NCBI GenBank assembly: GCA_963779325.1
Contig: CAVZXS010000025.1
Coordinates: 62,001-126,000 of the forward strand
DNA: 64,000 nucleotides
From: CAVZXS01 sp963779325
GTDB taxonomy: Bacteria > Bacteroidota > Bacteroidia > Chitinophagales > Chitinophagaceae
Direction of reading: 5' to 3'
Shown here: positions 9,548 through 18,381 of the stretch, piece by piece
How the letters are laid out: each line of letters opens with the position of its first letter
Position numbering within the stretch: position 1 is the stretch's first letter
Notes under the pieces: model-generated
Told to the model about the DNA's origin: nothing
Database searches by the model: none
Seen by the model: only the letters and a program-made list of their open reading frames with translations
Program-made: the position numbers and the translations under genes

Positions 9548-9652
9548 TTTGACGCCGCTAACCGCGAGCATCGTTATATACGTATGTATGTTGGGTTGGA
9601 AGAACCTGAGTATTTGATTAAAGATTTGGAGCAGGCGTTGGGGAGGGTATGA
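9548..9652 (+). pseudogene. Duplicated 3' end of PLP gene, copy B (fragment)
   Basis: Thirty-four codons plus a stop that encode the same C-terminus as the upstream PLP gene, except for the last residue (Val for Ile). There is no start codon or upstream part. Homology to copy A starts abruptly at 9548, directly after the sequence AAAGCTA that is also found after copy A. Confidence 0.9.
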
Positions 9653-9718
9653 TTTTATAATTCCTTTTCAATGGTATTAATTCTGTTTAACCGGTTTACA
9701 TAACCCGTTTCTTTCCTT

Positions 9719-9726
9719 TATTTTTG
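9719..9726 (+). promoter_or_regulatory. Candidate -7 box for tolC
   Basis: TATTTTTG, a perfect TAnnTTTG box, ends four bases before the tolC start codon at 9731, so the transcript would be nearly leaderless. Confidence 0.45.
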
Positions 9727-9730
9727 TTCT

Positions 9731-11189
9731 ATGATTAAAAAAGTACTGCTTCTTGCAATAAGCTTCGCCGGTTATTTGGCGGCTGGTGCCCAGCAAAAAT
9801 GGAACCTGCAAAAATGTGTTGAATATGCCCTTGCCAATAATATTTCGGTAAGGCAAACGGATTTGCAAAGCAAATTTTCGGAGCTTACCTACCGGCAAAA
9901 TAAATCTTCTCAATACCCCACGTTGAGTTTTGGTAACAGTAACGGTTTCCGTTTGGGTCGTTCGGAAAACCCCTCTACCGGCGTACTGGAAGATAATAAT
10001 CTTTTTAGCCAGGGCTTCCAGTTAAGTAGTGGTGTTTCGATATTTAATTGGTTCAGTAAAAAGAATAGTATAGAAGCGGACCGACTTACAGTAGAGGCGG
10101 ATAAAGCACAAATAAAAAAAATACAGGATAATATTGCTTTGAATGTAGCGGTAGCGTATTTGCAAGCATTACTTTTAAAAGAACAGGTAAATATCGCTAA
10201 AGTTCAGGTAGCGCAAACACAAGCGCAATTGGAGAATACGCGTAAAAGAGTAGATGCGGGTCTATTGCCTGAATTAAATGCCGCTGAGTTGGAAGCTCAA
10301 TTAGCAAGAGACAGCAGCAACCTGATAACTAATGAAGCATCGGTACTGCAGGCTATTTTACAAATGAAAGCATTATTGAACTTAGATGCCGCCGCCGATT
10401 TTGATTTGGATACACCACCGGTAGACAAAATACCGATAGAAAGTTTGGGTGAATTACAGCCCGCCGCTGTATATGCTTTGGCATTGCCAATTTATCGCAG
10501 CAAAAAATAAATGAATTGAGAATATTAGCAGGCCAAAAAAAATGTAGCATCTGCAAAAGGGCAGTTGTACCCGACCATCTCTGCATTTGGAAGTTTAGGA
10601 ACTAACTATGTTCATTTTAAAAGCAGACCAATTTATGATCAGGTACTCACAGGTTATAATACGAATTCTTTAATCCGTGCTAATGCCGGCGGCGGAACTT
10701 TTTATCCTGTTGAAGTGCCGGTTTTTAAACCGGGTACTACCGTGTTAAGTTCTTTTAAAGCTGATAAATATACAAGCCAACTGAAATACAAACTTCGGGC
10801 AGAATGTCGGCATAAGTATTAATGTTCCTATTTTTAACGGAAGAGTGGCGCAAACAAATTGGGAAAGAAGTAAACTGACTGTACAACAATTGGAACTTAC
10901 CAGGGAACAGGACAATCAAACATTGAAACAGGATGTTTATAAAGCATATAATGATGCCACGGCGGCATTGCAAAAATTTAATGCCAATAAAAAAACGGTA
11001 GAAACATCTGCCAAGTCATACGACTTTGCTTCTAAAAGGTATAACCTGAATTTATTATCTACCTATGATTTAATAAACAGCCAAAATAATTTGCAAAGAG
11101 CGAAAATAGAATGCTTTGTTGCGCAATATGATTATGTTTTTAAGATGAAATTGCTTGAATTTTATAAAGGGCAGGGATTGAAATTATAA
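9731..11189 (+). pseudogene. tolC: TolC-family outer-membrane efflux protein with three frameshifts
   Basis: The frame opens with a signal peptide (MIKKVLLLAISFAGYLAAGAQ) and a clear TolC/OEP alpha-helical barrel repeat. Three indels interrupt it: a missing G near 10486 (TTGGCC expected), a compensating extra A in the eight-A run at 10535-10542, and an extra A at about 10791. Correcting them gives one continuous protein through ANLSQQKINELRILAGQ, NFGQNVGISINVPIFNG and the C-terminal DLINSQNNLQRAK helix, ending at 11189. The protein would be about 485 residues, normal for the family. The adjoining gene encodes the matching membrane-fusion adaptor. Confidence 0.82.
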
Positions 11190-11569
11190 GGCGGCCCTCC
11201 AAACCTCTCCGCCGATTGGCGGAAGGCTTATGAAGCTTATCCAAGGCATCGAAGATTGACTGATTTGAAGAGCTTGTGATCAAACTTAGGGTTCATACCC
11301 TCCCGGCGGTAGGAGCGAAATAAAAGAATGATAGAACTAAAATAACCGGGGTGCCTGCCCGACTCACTCATTCAGGCAGGGGTTGATAAATAATAGTAGA
11401 ATACTGAACGCAAAATATTTGTTTACTTGAAAACACCAAAAGAAATTACATCTTTGTGATATAGATAAATATGAATGCAAAATGATTTTTTAAATAAAAA
11501 AATGACTTTACCAAAAACGGGGGCTATGCAAAGATGACCCCGTATCGGCGGAGTCGGGAAGGGACTTTT
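11190..11569. other. Intergenic region with several short palindromes
   Basis: This 380-bp spacer between tolC and the adaptor has no convincing gene. It holds CCGCC-GATT-GGCGG (about 11211-11224), a CTCCCGGCGG tract near 11310, the CCTGCC/GGCAGG repeat at 11352-11382, and an AT-rich stretch before the adaptor. Confidence 0.6.
11352..11382. repeat. Dispersed palindromic repeat, GCCTGCCCGA...TCATTCAGGC type (copy 1)
   Basis: CCTGCC (11354-11359) pairs with GGCAGG (11375-11380) across a loop containing CCGACTCACTCATTCA. A second copy with the same loop ends is at 56788-56816. Confidence 0.7.
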
Positions 11570-12949
11570 ATGAAAAAGAAATGGCTTAAATGGTTTTTAA
11601 TTATTGCCGGCGTTCTGCTGGTATTATTTGTTGGCGCTAAAGTAATTGGCGGCGGCAATGATAAAAGCGAAAAAGTAATTACAGAAAAAGTTATACAGCG
11701 AACCATCATTGAAACCGTAAATGCAAGCGGTAAAGTATATCCTGAGATTGAAGTAAAAATCAGTCCGGATATTGCCGGTGAAGTGGTGGAACTGAATGTA
11801 CAGGAAGGCGACAGCGTACGTCGCGGCCAGGTATTGGCAAGAATTTTCGCGGAGACCTACTCTTTACAAAGAGATGATGCGTCGGCAAGAGTGGCACAAT
11901 CGCAGGCCACCGTGGCAAATAGTTCCGCAGCTATAGAAGCGCTGAAAGCAACCGTAGATCAGAACCAACAGAACTATGATCGTAACAAAGCTTTATTCGA
12001 TCAGAAAGTAATTTCTAAATCGGAGCTGGAGCAGTTGGAAACTTCCTTGCGAACATCGAAAGCGAATTATAATGCGCAACTGCAAAATATACGTGGCTTG
12101 GGCGCGGGTGTAAGAAGTGCACAAACCGGTTTGCGTACAGCCGCTACCAATTTAAACCGGGCTACCATTATAGCGCCCATGGATGGAGTGGTTTCTTTGC
12201 TTAGTATTAAAAAAGGAGAAAAAGTAGCAGGTAACAGTTTTAATGTGGGTACCGAAATGATGCGGGTGGCCGATATGAAAACTATTGAAGTAAGAGTGGA
12301 TGTAGGAGAGAACGATGTGGTAAAAGTAAATATCGGTGACAGCGTGGATGTAGATGTGGATGCTTACAAGAACAGAAAATTTAAAGGCGTTGTAACACAA
12401 ATAGCCAGCAGCACCAAAAGTGCCGGTTCTTTACAGGCTGCGGCAAATGATGTTACTAATTACGAAGTAAAAATCAGGTTGGATGCTTCTTCCTATCAGG
12501 ATTTAATAGATCCGAAGAAGCCGAAAAAATTTCCTTTCCGTCCGGGCATGAATGCAAGTGCCGATATAAAAACAAAAAGAAAAGAAAATGTATTGTCCGT
12601 GCCGGTAAATGCTGTTGGTTCCAGGCTAAAGGGAAGCGACAAAACATTGGCCGATAAAAAAGAAGAAGAGAAAAAGGTTAAAAAAGATGAGGAAGAAACG
12701 GTCGATACACCGGTAACAAGTAATGATGATGATATGGAGGAAATAGTTTTTGTATTGCAAAAAGACGGAACGGTAAAAAAGGCGGTAGTAAAAAGCGGCA
12801 TACAGGACATAACTTATATAGAAATAGAATCGGGACTGAAAGAAGGCGATGAAGTAATAGCCGGCCCCTACAATGCTATCAGCAAAACGCTGAAAGAAGG
12901 CTCTAAAGTAAAGGTCGTTACAAAGGATAAACTTTTTGAGCAGAAATAA
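11570..12949 (+). CDS. Membrane-fusion (HlyD/RND-type) periplasmic adaptor
   Basis: A 459-residue adaptor of an efflux system. The start is the ATG at 11570, which opens with KKKWLKW and a single transmembrane anchor (about residues 5-25). Then come the lipoyl half-motif around ISPDIAGEVVELNVQEGD, a coiled-coil hairpin (about residues 95-195), the second lipoyl half around ATIIAPMDGVVSLLSIKKGE, a beta-barrel domain, and a highly charged Lys/Glu-rich insert (about residues 358-390) before the membrane-proximal domain. Such adaptors usually work with a MacB-type ABC transporter and TolC. TolC is next door but broken, and no transporter gene follows. Confidence 0.85.
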   Translation: MKKKWLKWFLIIAGVLLVLFVGAKVIGGGNDKSEKVITEKVIQRTIIETVNASGKVYPEIEVKISPDIAGEVVELNVQEGDSVRRGQVLARIFAETYSLQRDDASARVAQSQATVANSSAAIEALKATVDQNQQNYDRNKALFDQKVISKSELEQLETSLRTSKANYNAQLQNIRGLGAGVRSAQTGLRTAATNLNRATIIAPMDGVVSLLSIKKGEKVAGNSFNVGTEMMRVADMKTIEVRVDVGENDVVKVNIGDSVDVDVDAYKNRKFKGVVTQIASSTKSAGSLQAAANDVTNYEVKIRLDASSYQDLIDPKKPKKFPFRPGMNASADIKTKRKENVLSVPVNAVGSRLKGSDKTLADKKEEEKKVKKDEEETVDTPVTSNDDDMEEIVFVLQKDGTVKKAVVKSGIQDITYIEIESGLKEGDEVIAGPYNAISKTLKEGSKVKVVTKDKLFEQK

Positions 12950-12979
12950 AGTTTCCGGTTTATTGAAATTATACTTTTG

Positions 12980-13011
12980 AAAGAGCCGATTAGATTGGCT
13001 CTTTTGATTTT
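12980..13011 (+). terminator. Rho-independent terminator after the adaptor gene
   Basis: AAAGAGCC (12980-12987) and GGCTCTTT (12997-13004) form an 8-bp stem with a 9-nt loop, followed by TGATTTT. It lies 30 bp after the adaptor stop. Confidence 0.7.
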
Positions 13012-13094
13012 AATACAAATGGTTTTGCTAATTTAGACGAAGAGCCATAATTAAAACACAATTTTCTAACACCTTTCAAACTTTCAGACTCTAA

Positions 13095-13129
13095 CTCCCC
13101 TCTCCTCAGGAGAGGGGCGGGGGGTGAGG
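13095..13129. repeat. C-rich palindromic repeat in the gpsA leader
   Basis: CCCCTCTCCT-C-AGGAGAGGGG (13097-13117) is a perfect 10-bp stem with a one-base centre, followed by CGGGGGGTGAGG. The same family is found in frame in gltD (61715-61759). It ends about ten bases before the gpsA ATG. Confidence 0.8.
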
Positions 13130-13138
13130 CTAATTTTT

Positions 13139-14185
13139 ATGAAATTCGGTATCATCGGCAGCGGTTCATGGGCTACGGCTCTTGCAAAAATCTTAACGGA
13201 TAACGGCAATGCCATTCAATGGCTGGTACGTAATGATGCGATGATTAATTACATAACACAACGGCATCATAATCCTAATTACCTGAACGCCGTTTATTTT
13301 AATACCGCCTTACTTTCTCTTTCTACGGATATTAAAACAGTCGTTGCGGCTTCGGATTGTATTGTTATAGCTGTGCCTTCAGCTTATTTAATGGATACAC
13401 TGGCCCCCTTGCAAAAAGAGCACTATGCCGGTAAGAAAATAATTTCGGCGGTAAAAGGAATGTTACCGCACAATAATCTATTACTGAATGATTATTTGAG
13501 AAATGAATTTGATATGCCTGTAGAAAATTATTTTACCGTTATGGGGCCCTGCCATGCCGAGGAAGTAGCTTCAGAAAAATTATCATACCTCACTTTTTCA
13601 GGTACGGGTGTAACAGAGACCGCCGAAATAGCGTCTTATTTTAAAACAGATTATATAAACACTCTAATAAACGACGATATATATGGTGTACAATACGCGG
13701 CTATATTAAAAAATATTTATGCACTGGGTGCTGGCATTGCACACGGGCTTGATTACGGCGATAATTTTTTAAGTGTGCTGATTGCCAACAGCGCTGATGA
13801 GATGGCGGGATTTCTGCGAAAGACGGGAATAAAAAATTTGCAGGTGGGCAGTATTGAACACCACCATCGAACAACGGGTGATGTAGGACGACCTGCTACT
13901 AATTACGCCGCTTCCGTTTACCTGGGCGACTTGTTGGTTACCTGTTATTCATTGTACAGTCGTAACCGTACGTTCGGCAATATGATCGGTAAAGGCTATT
14001 CTGTTAAAGCCGCGCAGTTAGAAATGAATATGGTAGCAGAAGGTTACAATGCCGCTAATTGTATTTACCATATTAATATGCAGGTACATGCAGAGATGCC
14101 GATAGCAGAAACAATTTATAAAATTCTCTGGCAAAATGTTAAACCTGCCGAAGGGTTTAAACAAATTGAAGAGGAACTGGTCTGA
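13139..14185 (+). CDS. gpsA: Glycerol-3-phosphate dehydrogenase [NAD(P)+]
   Basis: A 348-residue cytoplasmic enzyme that reduces dihydroxyacetone phosphate to sn-glycerol-3-phosphate, the first step of phospholipid synthesis. The start is ATG 13139 (MKFGIIGSGSW); a GTG at 13124 is inside the repeat and is rejected. Visible are the Rossmann GxGxxxA motif (residues 7-13), AVPSAYL, and SAVKGMLP. MGPCHAEEVASEK matches the family's GPsfA segment, and LKNIYALGAGIAHG contains the catalytic lysine. The last region (TTGDVGRPATNYAASVYLGDLLVTC) is longer than the usual GLGDL motif, as seen in Bacteroidota homologues. Confidence 0.9.
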   Translation: MKFGIIGSGSWATALAKILTDNGNAIQWLVRNDAMINYITQRHHNPNYLNAVYFNTALLSLSTDIKTVVAASDCIVIAVPSAYLMDTLAPLQKEHYAGKKIISAVKGMLPHNNLLLNDYLRNEFDMPVENYFTVMGPCHAEEVASEKLSYLTFSGTGVTETAEIASYFKTDYINTLINDDIYGVQYAAILKNIYALGAGIAHGLDYGDNFLSVLIANSADEMAGFLRKTGIKNLQVGSIEHHHRTTGDVGRPATNYAASVYLGDLLVTCYSLYSRNRTFGNMIGKGYSVKAAQLEMNMVAEGYNAANCIYHINMQVHAEMPIAETIYKILWQNVKPAEGFKQIEEELV

Positions 14186-14267
14186 CTTTTGTTTATACCA
14201 TATTGAACAATGATTTAATCTAAAAGATTTGGTATAATTAATAATCAGGACATTTAAATTTACGATC

Positions 14268-14384
14268 ATGCCTCTCTCTTACAGCGGATTCGGACCCACA
14301 GCCATCTTAGTAATGGTGATTTGCCTCGTACTGAATGAAACATTCAAATATTTCAGAAAAAGAGCGAAAGCGCATCATCATTAA
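14268..14384 (+). CDS. 38-residue single-helix membrane protein
   Basis: A short frame starting ATG CCT and ending in three histidine codons and TAA. It encodes MPLSYSGFGPT, a hydrophobic helix AILVMVICLVL, then a basic tail KYFRKRAKAHHH, so it is positive-inside and plausible as a small membrane protein. Its stop codon overlaps the stop of convergent hemW by three bases. An 8-bp inverted repeat TTATACCA/TGGTATAA (14193-14200, 14230-14237) lies upstream. I do not recognise the family. Confidence 0.5.
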   Translation: MPLSYSGFGPTAILVMVICLVLNETFKYFRKRAKAHHH

Positions 14385-15511
14385 TCAGACAAAAATAATT
14401 CCGCCGCGATTCCGTCCGCCATCAGTTTCCCTTCGTTTGTCAGTTTCAAAAAATTATTCTCTAATATCATTTTCCCGCTGCTTATAAATTTCTCCGCCGC
14501 TTTTACTATATCATACTTCTTACTTCTTACTTCATTATTTAGAAAATCTGCTGCTTTAGTAAAGTCCATTCCTTCTATTGTTCTCAGCGATGTCATGATA
14601 TATTCATTGATTCGCATAGTGGCGGTAAGCTCTTCTTTTTCATAAGGAATAATATTTTTATTAATCGATTCTATATAAATATTGTTGTTGGCAATATTCC
14701 ACCGTCTTGAATTGCCGTCGTACGAATGCGCCGCAGGTCCGAAACCTAAATAGTTTTTCCCTTGCCAGTAAGATGAATTGTGCCGGCTTCGCATACCCGG
14801 TTTGGCAAAGTTTGAAATTTCGTAATGTTCATATCCGGCCTTCGAAAGCCAATCCATCAATAATAAAAAATGCCTTGCCTGTTTATCGTTGTCAATATCT
14901 TCTTTCTTTTTTTCAGTAATCAATTTTTGCAAGGGAGTTTTTGGCTCTACGGTTAAAGCGTAACAGGATAAATGCGGAATGCCGTAGGCTACAGCGGTTG
15001 CAACATTTTCTTTCCACTTTTCATCTGTTAATAAGGGCGTACCGTAAATTAAATCAATACTCATATTGGTAAAACCCGCCTGCAAAGCCAATTCAATACA
15101 TTCTTTTGATTGCGATGCGGTATGCGCCCGGTTCATCCATAATAGGTCCTCCTCAAAAAAACTTTGTATACCAATACTCAATCGGTTAATCCCAAGCTCT
15201 TTCCATTCGTTTAATTTTTCTGCTGTAATATCATCGGGATTTGTTTCTATCGTTATTTCCGCCGCCGGCGAAACCTTATACGCTGAATAAATTTTTTCAA
15301 TCATACTTCGCATTTCATCCGCGCTGCAAATACTCGGTGTGCCGCCCCCGAAATAGATCGTTTCGATCATCCCCGGAGCGGGGGTAAGACTTATTTCATG
15401 TACTATTGCAGCAATTAATTCGTTTTTACGTCTTAATGAGGTAACGAAGTGAAAATTGCAGTAATTGCAGGCTTGTTTGCAAAAAGGAATATGAATATAA
15501 ATACCTGACAA
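14381..15511 (-). CDS. hemW: Radical SAM heme chaperone HemW
   Basis: A 376-residue protein related to oxygen-independent coproporphyrinogen oxidase and acting as a heme chaperone. The radical SAM cluster motif CKQACNYC (Cys11, Cys15, Cys18) is in IYIHIPFC...NFHF, followed by TIYFGGGTPS and the HemW C-terminal domain. The frame has no ATG. I use the TTG at 15511 because it gives the family's typical start (M-SGIYIHIPFC); another TTG at 15559 would overlap the divergent gene's start. It faces the BamA-like gene across a 41-bp gap. Confidence 0.88.
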   Translation of the reverse strand: MSGIYIHIPFCKQACNYCNFHFVTSLRRKNELIAAIVHEISLTPAPGMIETIYFGGGTPSICSADEMRSMIEKIYSAYKVSPAAEITIETNPDDITAEKLNEWKELGINRLSIGIQSFFEEDLLWMNRAHTASQSKECIELALQAGFTNMSIDLIYGTPLLTDEKWKENVATAVAYGIPHLSCYALTVEPKTPLQKLITEKKKEDIDNDKQARHFLLLMDWLSKAGYEHYEISNFAKPGMRSRHNSSYWQGKNYLGFGPAAHSYDGNSRRWNIANNNIYIESINKNIIPYEKEELTATMRINEYIMTSLRTIEGMDFTKAADFLNNEVRSKKYDIVKAAEKFISSGKMILENNFLKLTNEGKLMADGIAAELFLSD

Positions 15512-15552
15512 AGAGATTTGCTTATTTAAAATATGATTGACTTGAAACAGTA

Positions 15553-17349
15553 ATGCCAAAAATACACAGAACCATATTGTTTCTATTGTTTTTTATACTG
15601 TCGCAGTACAAAGCTTTTGCGCAGAATAATTATAATTTACTCATCAAAGCGGTGGATAAGGAGGAAAATTTTCTTTATTCTGCATTAGGTTTGGAAAAAA
15701 CTTTTTATTCGCAGGCGGAATGCGGCTTATATATAAGTAAGCTGCCCGGTTTGCTGCAAACGAAGGGTTATGTTACCGCTTCCGTCGACAGTATCACGTA
15801 TGATTCGCTATCGACAAAAGTAGTTTTATTTGTGGGCAATCAATACCGATGGGCGGGGCTCAATACTGATTCGGTGGAAAGAAAAGCATTGGATGCACTG
15901 GGCTGGCAGCCCAAATTATTTACAGATCAGCCAATGGATTTTACGCAGGTAAATAATTGGCAGGAAAGACTGCTGAACTATTATGAAAACAACGGCCACC
16001 CTTTTGCAACCATACTGCTCGACAGCCTGCAAATAAATGATGATAAAGTAACGGCTGCATTGAAGGCCAATAAAGGCCCGGCTTATGTAATAGACAGCAT
16101 CCGGATTTTCGGCGACGCTAAAATCAGTAATCTTTTTTTGCAGCGATACCTTGATATAACCAACGGCAGCCTGTTCAGTAAAGAGAAACTGTTGCGTATA
16201 AGCAGAAAAATTCTTGAGTTAAGTTATATACAGGAAGAAAAAAGACACGATATAAGTTATCTCGGTTCAGGTTCTGTGCTCAATCTTTATTTGAAACCAC
16301 GTAAGAGCAGCCAGGTAAATGTGCTGATCGGGTTTTTACCCAACAACGATCAGCTCTCATCAAAAAAATTATTAGTAACCGGCGAAGCTAATATTAATTT
16401 AAAAAACGCATTTGGTAACGGCGAAACCATCGGCCTGAACTGGCAGCAGCTACAGGTAAAATCACCGAGATTAAATTTACTTTACCGGCATCCGTATATA
16501 TTTAATTCGCCGGCAGGTTTGGATTTAGCCTTTGATATCTTTCGCAAAGACAGTACTTTCTTAAATATCAATTTTAATATCGGGGCGCAGTACGCTTTTT
16601 CCGCCACGCAATCAGCCAAATTGTTTTTAAGAAGATTGCAAACCATCGCTACCCCCAACACATCAAGCGTATTGGCATTTCGTCAACTCCCGCCCGAAGC
16701 CGATGTAAGTTCTACAGATATCGGAATAGATTACGAAATCAATAAGACTGACTATCGCCTCAATCCGCTGAGGGGCGTTGAGTTTCGGATGATATCTTCT
16801 GTTGGCATTAAAAAAATCAAAAAAAATAATTTGATTCTTGAATTAAAGGACCCTTCCGACCCCGCTTTTAATTTTGATAAATTATATGATACGTTGAAAT
16901 TAAAAACCTATCGGTTGAATTTTAATCTCTCCGCGGCAAGGTATTTTCCGTTGGGACGTCAAAGCACTTTACGTACGGCTTTTAGCGGCGGCCTTTTTCA
17001 AAGCGGTAATATTTTTCGAAACGAATTATTTCAAATAGGAGGTTATAAATTGCTTCGCGGGTTTGATGAGGAAAGCCAATATGTTTCGCAATATGGTATC
17101 GCTACGCTGGAATATCGCTACCGGGTAGGGTTAAATTCTTTTTTCTATGTATTTACCGACGGAGGTTGGGCAAAAAATGCTGCGCTTGCCGGTAAACCGA
17201 GTTATACCTATTTGGGCGCGGGTCTTGGCTTGGCTTTCGAAACAAAGGCCGGTATAATAAATCTGGCTTGGGCCTTAGGTAAAAGAAATGATACGGATTT
17301 CAACCTGCGCCAATCCAAAATACATTTCGGATTCATCAATTATTTTTAA
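15553..17349 (+). CDS. BamA/TamA-like outer-membrane protein
   Basis: A 598-residue protein with a signal peptide (cleavage after ...YKAFAQ, about residue 24). The N-terminal half has POTRA-like repeats, for example GPAYVIDSIRIFGDAKIS at about residue 176. The C-terminal half is an Omp85-type 16-strand barrel: the conserved L-R-G-F of the L6 loop is seen in IGGYKLLRGFDEE, and the protein ends in FGFINYF. It is shorter than BamA and lacks five POTRAs, so a TamA-like or Bacteroidota-specific Omp85 role is more likely. DUF4271 follows after 50 bp. Confidence 0.8.
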   Translation: MPKIHRTILFLLFFILSQYKAFAQNNYNLLIKAVDKEENFLYSALGLEKTFYSQAECGLYISKLPGLLQTKGYVTASVDSITYDSLSTKVVLFVGNQYRWAGLNTDSVERKALDALGWQPKLFTDQPMDFTQVNNWQERLLNYYENNGHPFATILLDSLQINDDKVTAALKANKGPAYVIDSIRIFGDAKISNLFLQRYLDITNGSLFSKEKLLRISRKILELSYIQEEKRHDISYLGSGSVLNLYLKPRKSSQVNVLIGFLPNNDQLSSKKLLVTGEANINLKNAFGNGETIGLNWQQLQVKSPRLNLLYRHPYIFNSPAGLDLAFDIFRKDSTFLNINFNIGAQYAFSATQSAKLFLRRLQTIATPNTSSVLAFRQLPPEADVSSTDIGIDYEINKTDYRLNPLRGVEFRMISSVGIKKIKKNNLILELKDPSDPAFNFDKLYDTLKLKTYRLNFNLSAARYFPLGRQSTLRTAFSGGLFQSGNIFRNELFQIGGYKLLRGFDEESQYVSQYGIATLEYRYRVGLNSFFYVFTDGGWAKNAALAGKPSYTYLGAGLGLAFETKAGIINLAWALGKRNDTDFNLRQSKIHFGFINYF

Positions 17350-17373
17350 AAAACTTTATAGCCCTTAACATGC

Positions 17374-17381
17374 TATTTTTG
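17374..17381 (+). promoter_or_regulatory. Candidate -7 box for DUF4271 gene
   Basis: TATTTTTG matches TAnnTTTG and lies 18 bases before the GTG start codon at 17400. Confidence 0.4.
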
Positions 17382-17399
17382 CATTAACAACCATCACCT

Positions 17400-18323
17400 G
17401 TGATTCGTTTTTACTACTTACTTATATTTTCTTTAGCGGCAGTCTGCGTCGGCGCCCAACAGGGCAACGACTCAATACCTGTACCTGTAGATTCATTACA
17501 GACTATAGTTCCTGTAGATAAGGGCAGCCTTTTTCCGCTTGTTAATTTTCCGGGAAAATCGATAAGCGGGCAATTGGAAAAAGAAATGTACAAAAGCAAC
17601 CCGCTTATTTTGTTTGATAAGAACGATAAGGTCGCGAATACAGAAAAGCCCTCACTTCAAAAAAGAGAAACAAGCGGTAAAGAATATCTTTTCTACACAG
17701 TGACGGGTATACTTTTATTATTTGCTGCTTTCAAGCAGGTATTCCCTAAGTATTTCGCCGATTTAATGCGGGTGTTTTTTAGAAATACAATGAAGGCTAA
17801 ACAAATACGAGAGCAGCTTACCCAAACACCGCTGCCTTCTTTGCTGCTCAATATTTTCTTTGCTGTTACGATGGGTTTGTACATTACCTTGGTACTTCGG
17901 CATTATAATATGAGTCCTTTCCAAAGTTTCTGGCTTTTGTTCCTGTATTGTATTATCGGGCTGATAGCTATTTACGCGGTTAAATATGTCGGTCTTCGGT
18001 TCTTTGGCTGGTTATTCAGTATGCAGGAAGTGGCGGATTCTTTCTCCTTTATAGTATTTATCATAAATAAGGCGATCGGTATTTTTATTATCCCTTTTCT
18101 TATTTTAATAGCTTTTAGCCAAAATGATATGCTTCGGGTAGCCATTATCCTCTCCTGGTGTTGCATCGGGGCGTTATTAATCTATAGGTTTATACTTACT
18201 TACAGTATCGTTCGCGGCCGGCTTACGGTAAACCCTTTTCATTTCTTCTTATACTTATGCGCTTTTGAACTGGCGCCTCTACTAATACTTTACAAAGGGC
18301 TGATGTTAGTTATTAATGCCTGA
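17400..18323 (+). CDS. DUF4271 membrane protein
   Basis: A 307-residue protein with a GTG start and an N-terminal signal peptide ending near GAQQ (residue 20). A proline/serine-rich periplasmic stretch of about 80 residues follows, then seven or so transmembrane helices. It belongs to DUF4271, a Bacteroidota family regularly found directly before uroporphyrinogen-III synthase, as here. Function is unknown; the gene order suggests a link to envelope or tetrapyrrole metabolism, but that is inference. Confidence 0.8.
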   Translation: MIRFYYLLIFSLAAVCVGAQQGNDSIPVPVDSLQTIVPVDKGSLFPLVNFPGKSISGQLEKEMYKSNPLILFDKNDKVANTEKPSLQKRETSGKEYLFYTVTGILLLFAAFKQVFPKYFADLMRVFFRNTMKAKQIREQLTQTPLPSLLLNIFFAVTMGLYITLVLRHYNMSPFQSFWLLFLYCIIGLIAIYAVKYVGLRFFGWLFSMQEVADSFSFIVFIINKAIGIFIIPFLILIAFSQNDMLRVAIILSWCCIGALLIYRFILTYSIVRGRLTVNPFHFFLYLCAFELAPLLILYKGLMLVINA

Positions 18324-18350
18324 ATAAGTAGTATTTCCGGAAAAACCCAT

Positions 18351-18358
18351 TAACTTTG
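18351..18358 (+). promoter_or_regulatory. Candidate -7 box for hemD
   Basis: TAACTTTG, a perfect TAnnTTTG box, lies 23 bases before the hemD ATG. Confidence 0.45.
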
Positions 18359-18381
18359 TGCAACTTTAGCCCCCGAACCGC

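Noticed and set aside
10535..10542. The eight-A run in tolC as a programmed slippage site
   Set aside because: Slippage there would only compensate the upstream missing G at 10486, and a third break follows, so decay or error explains all three.
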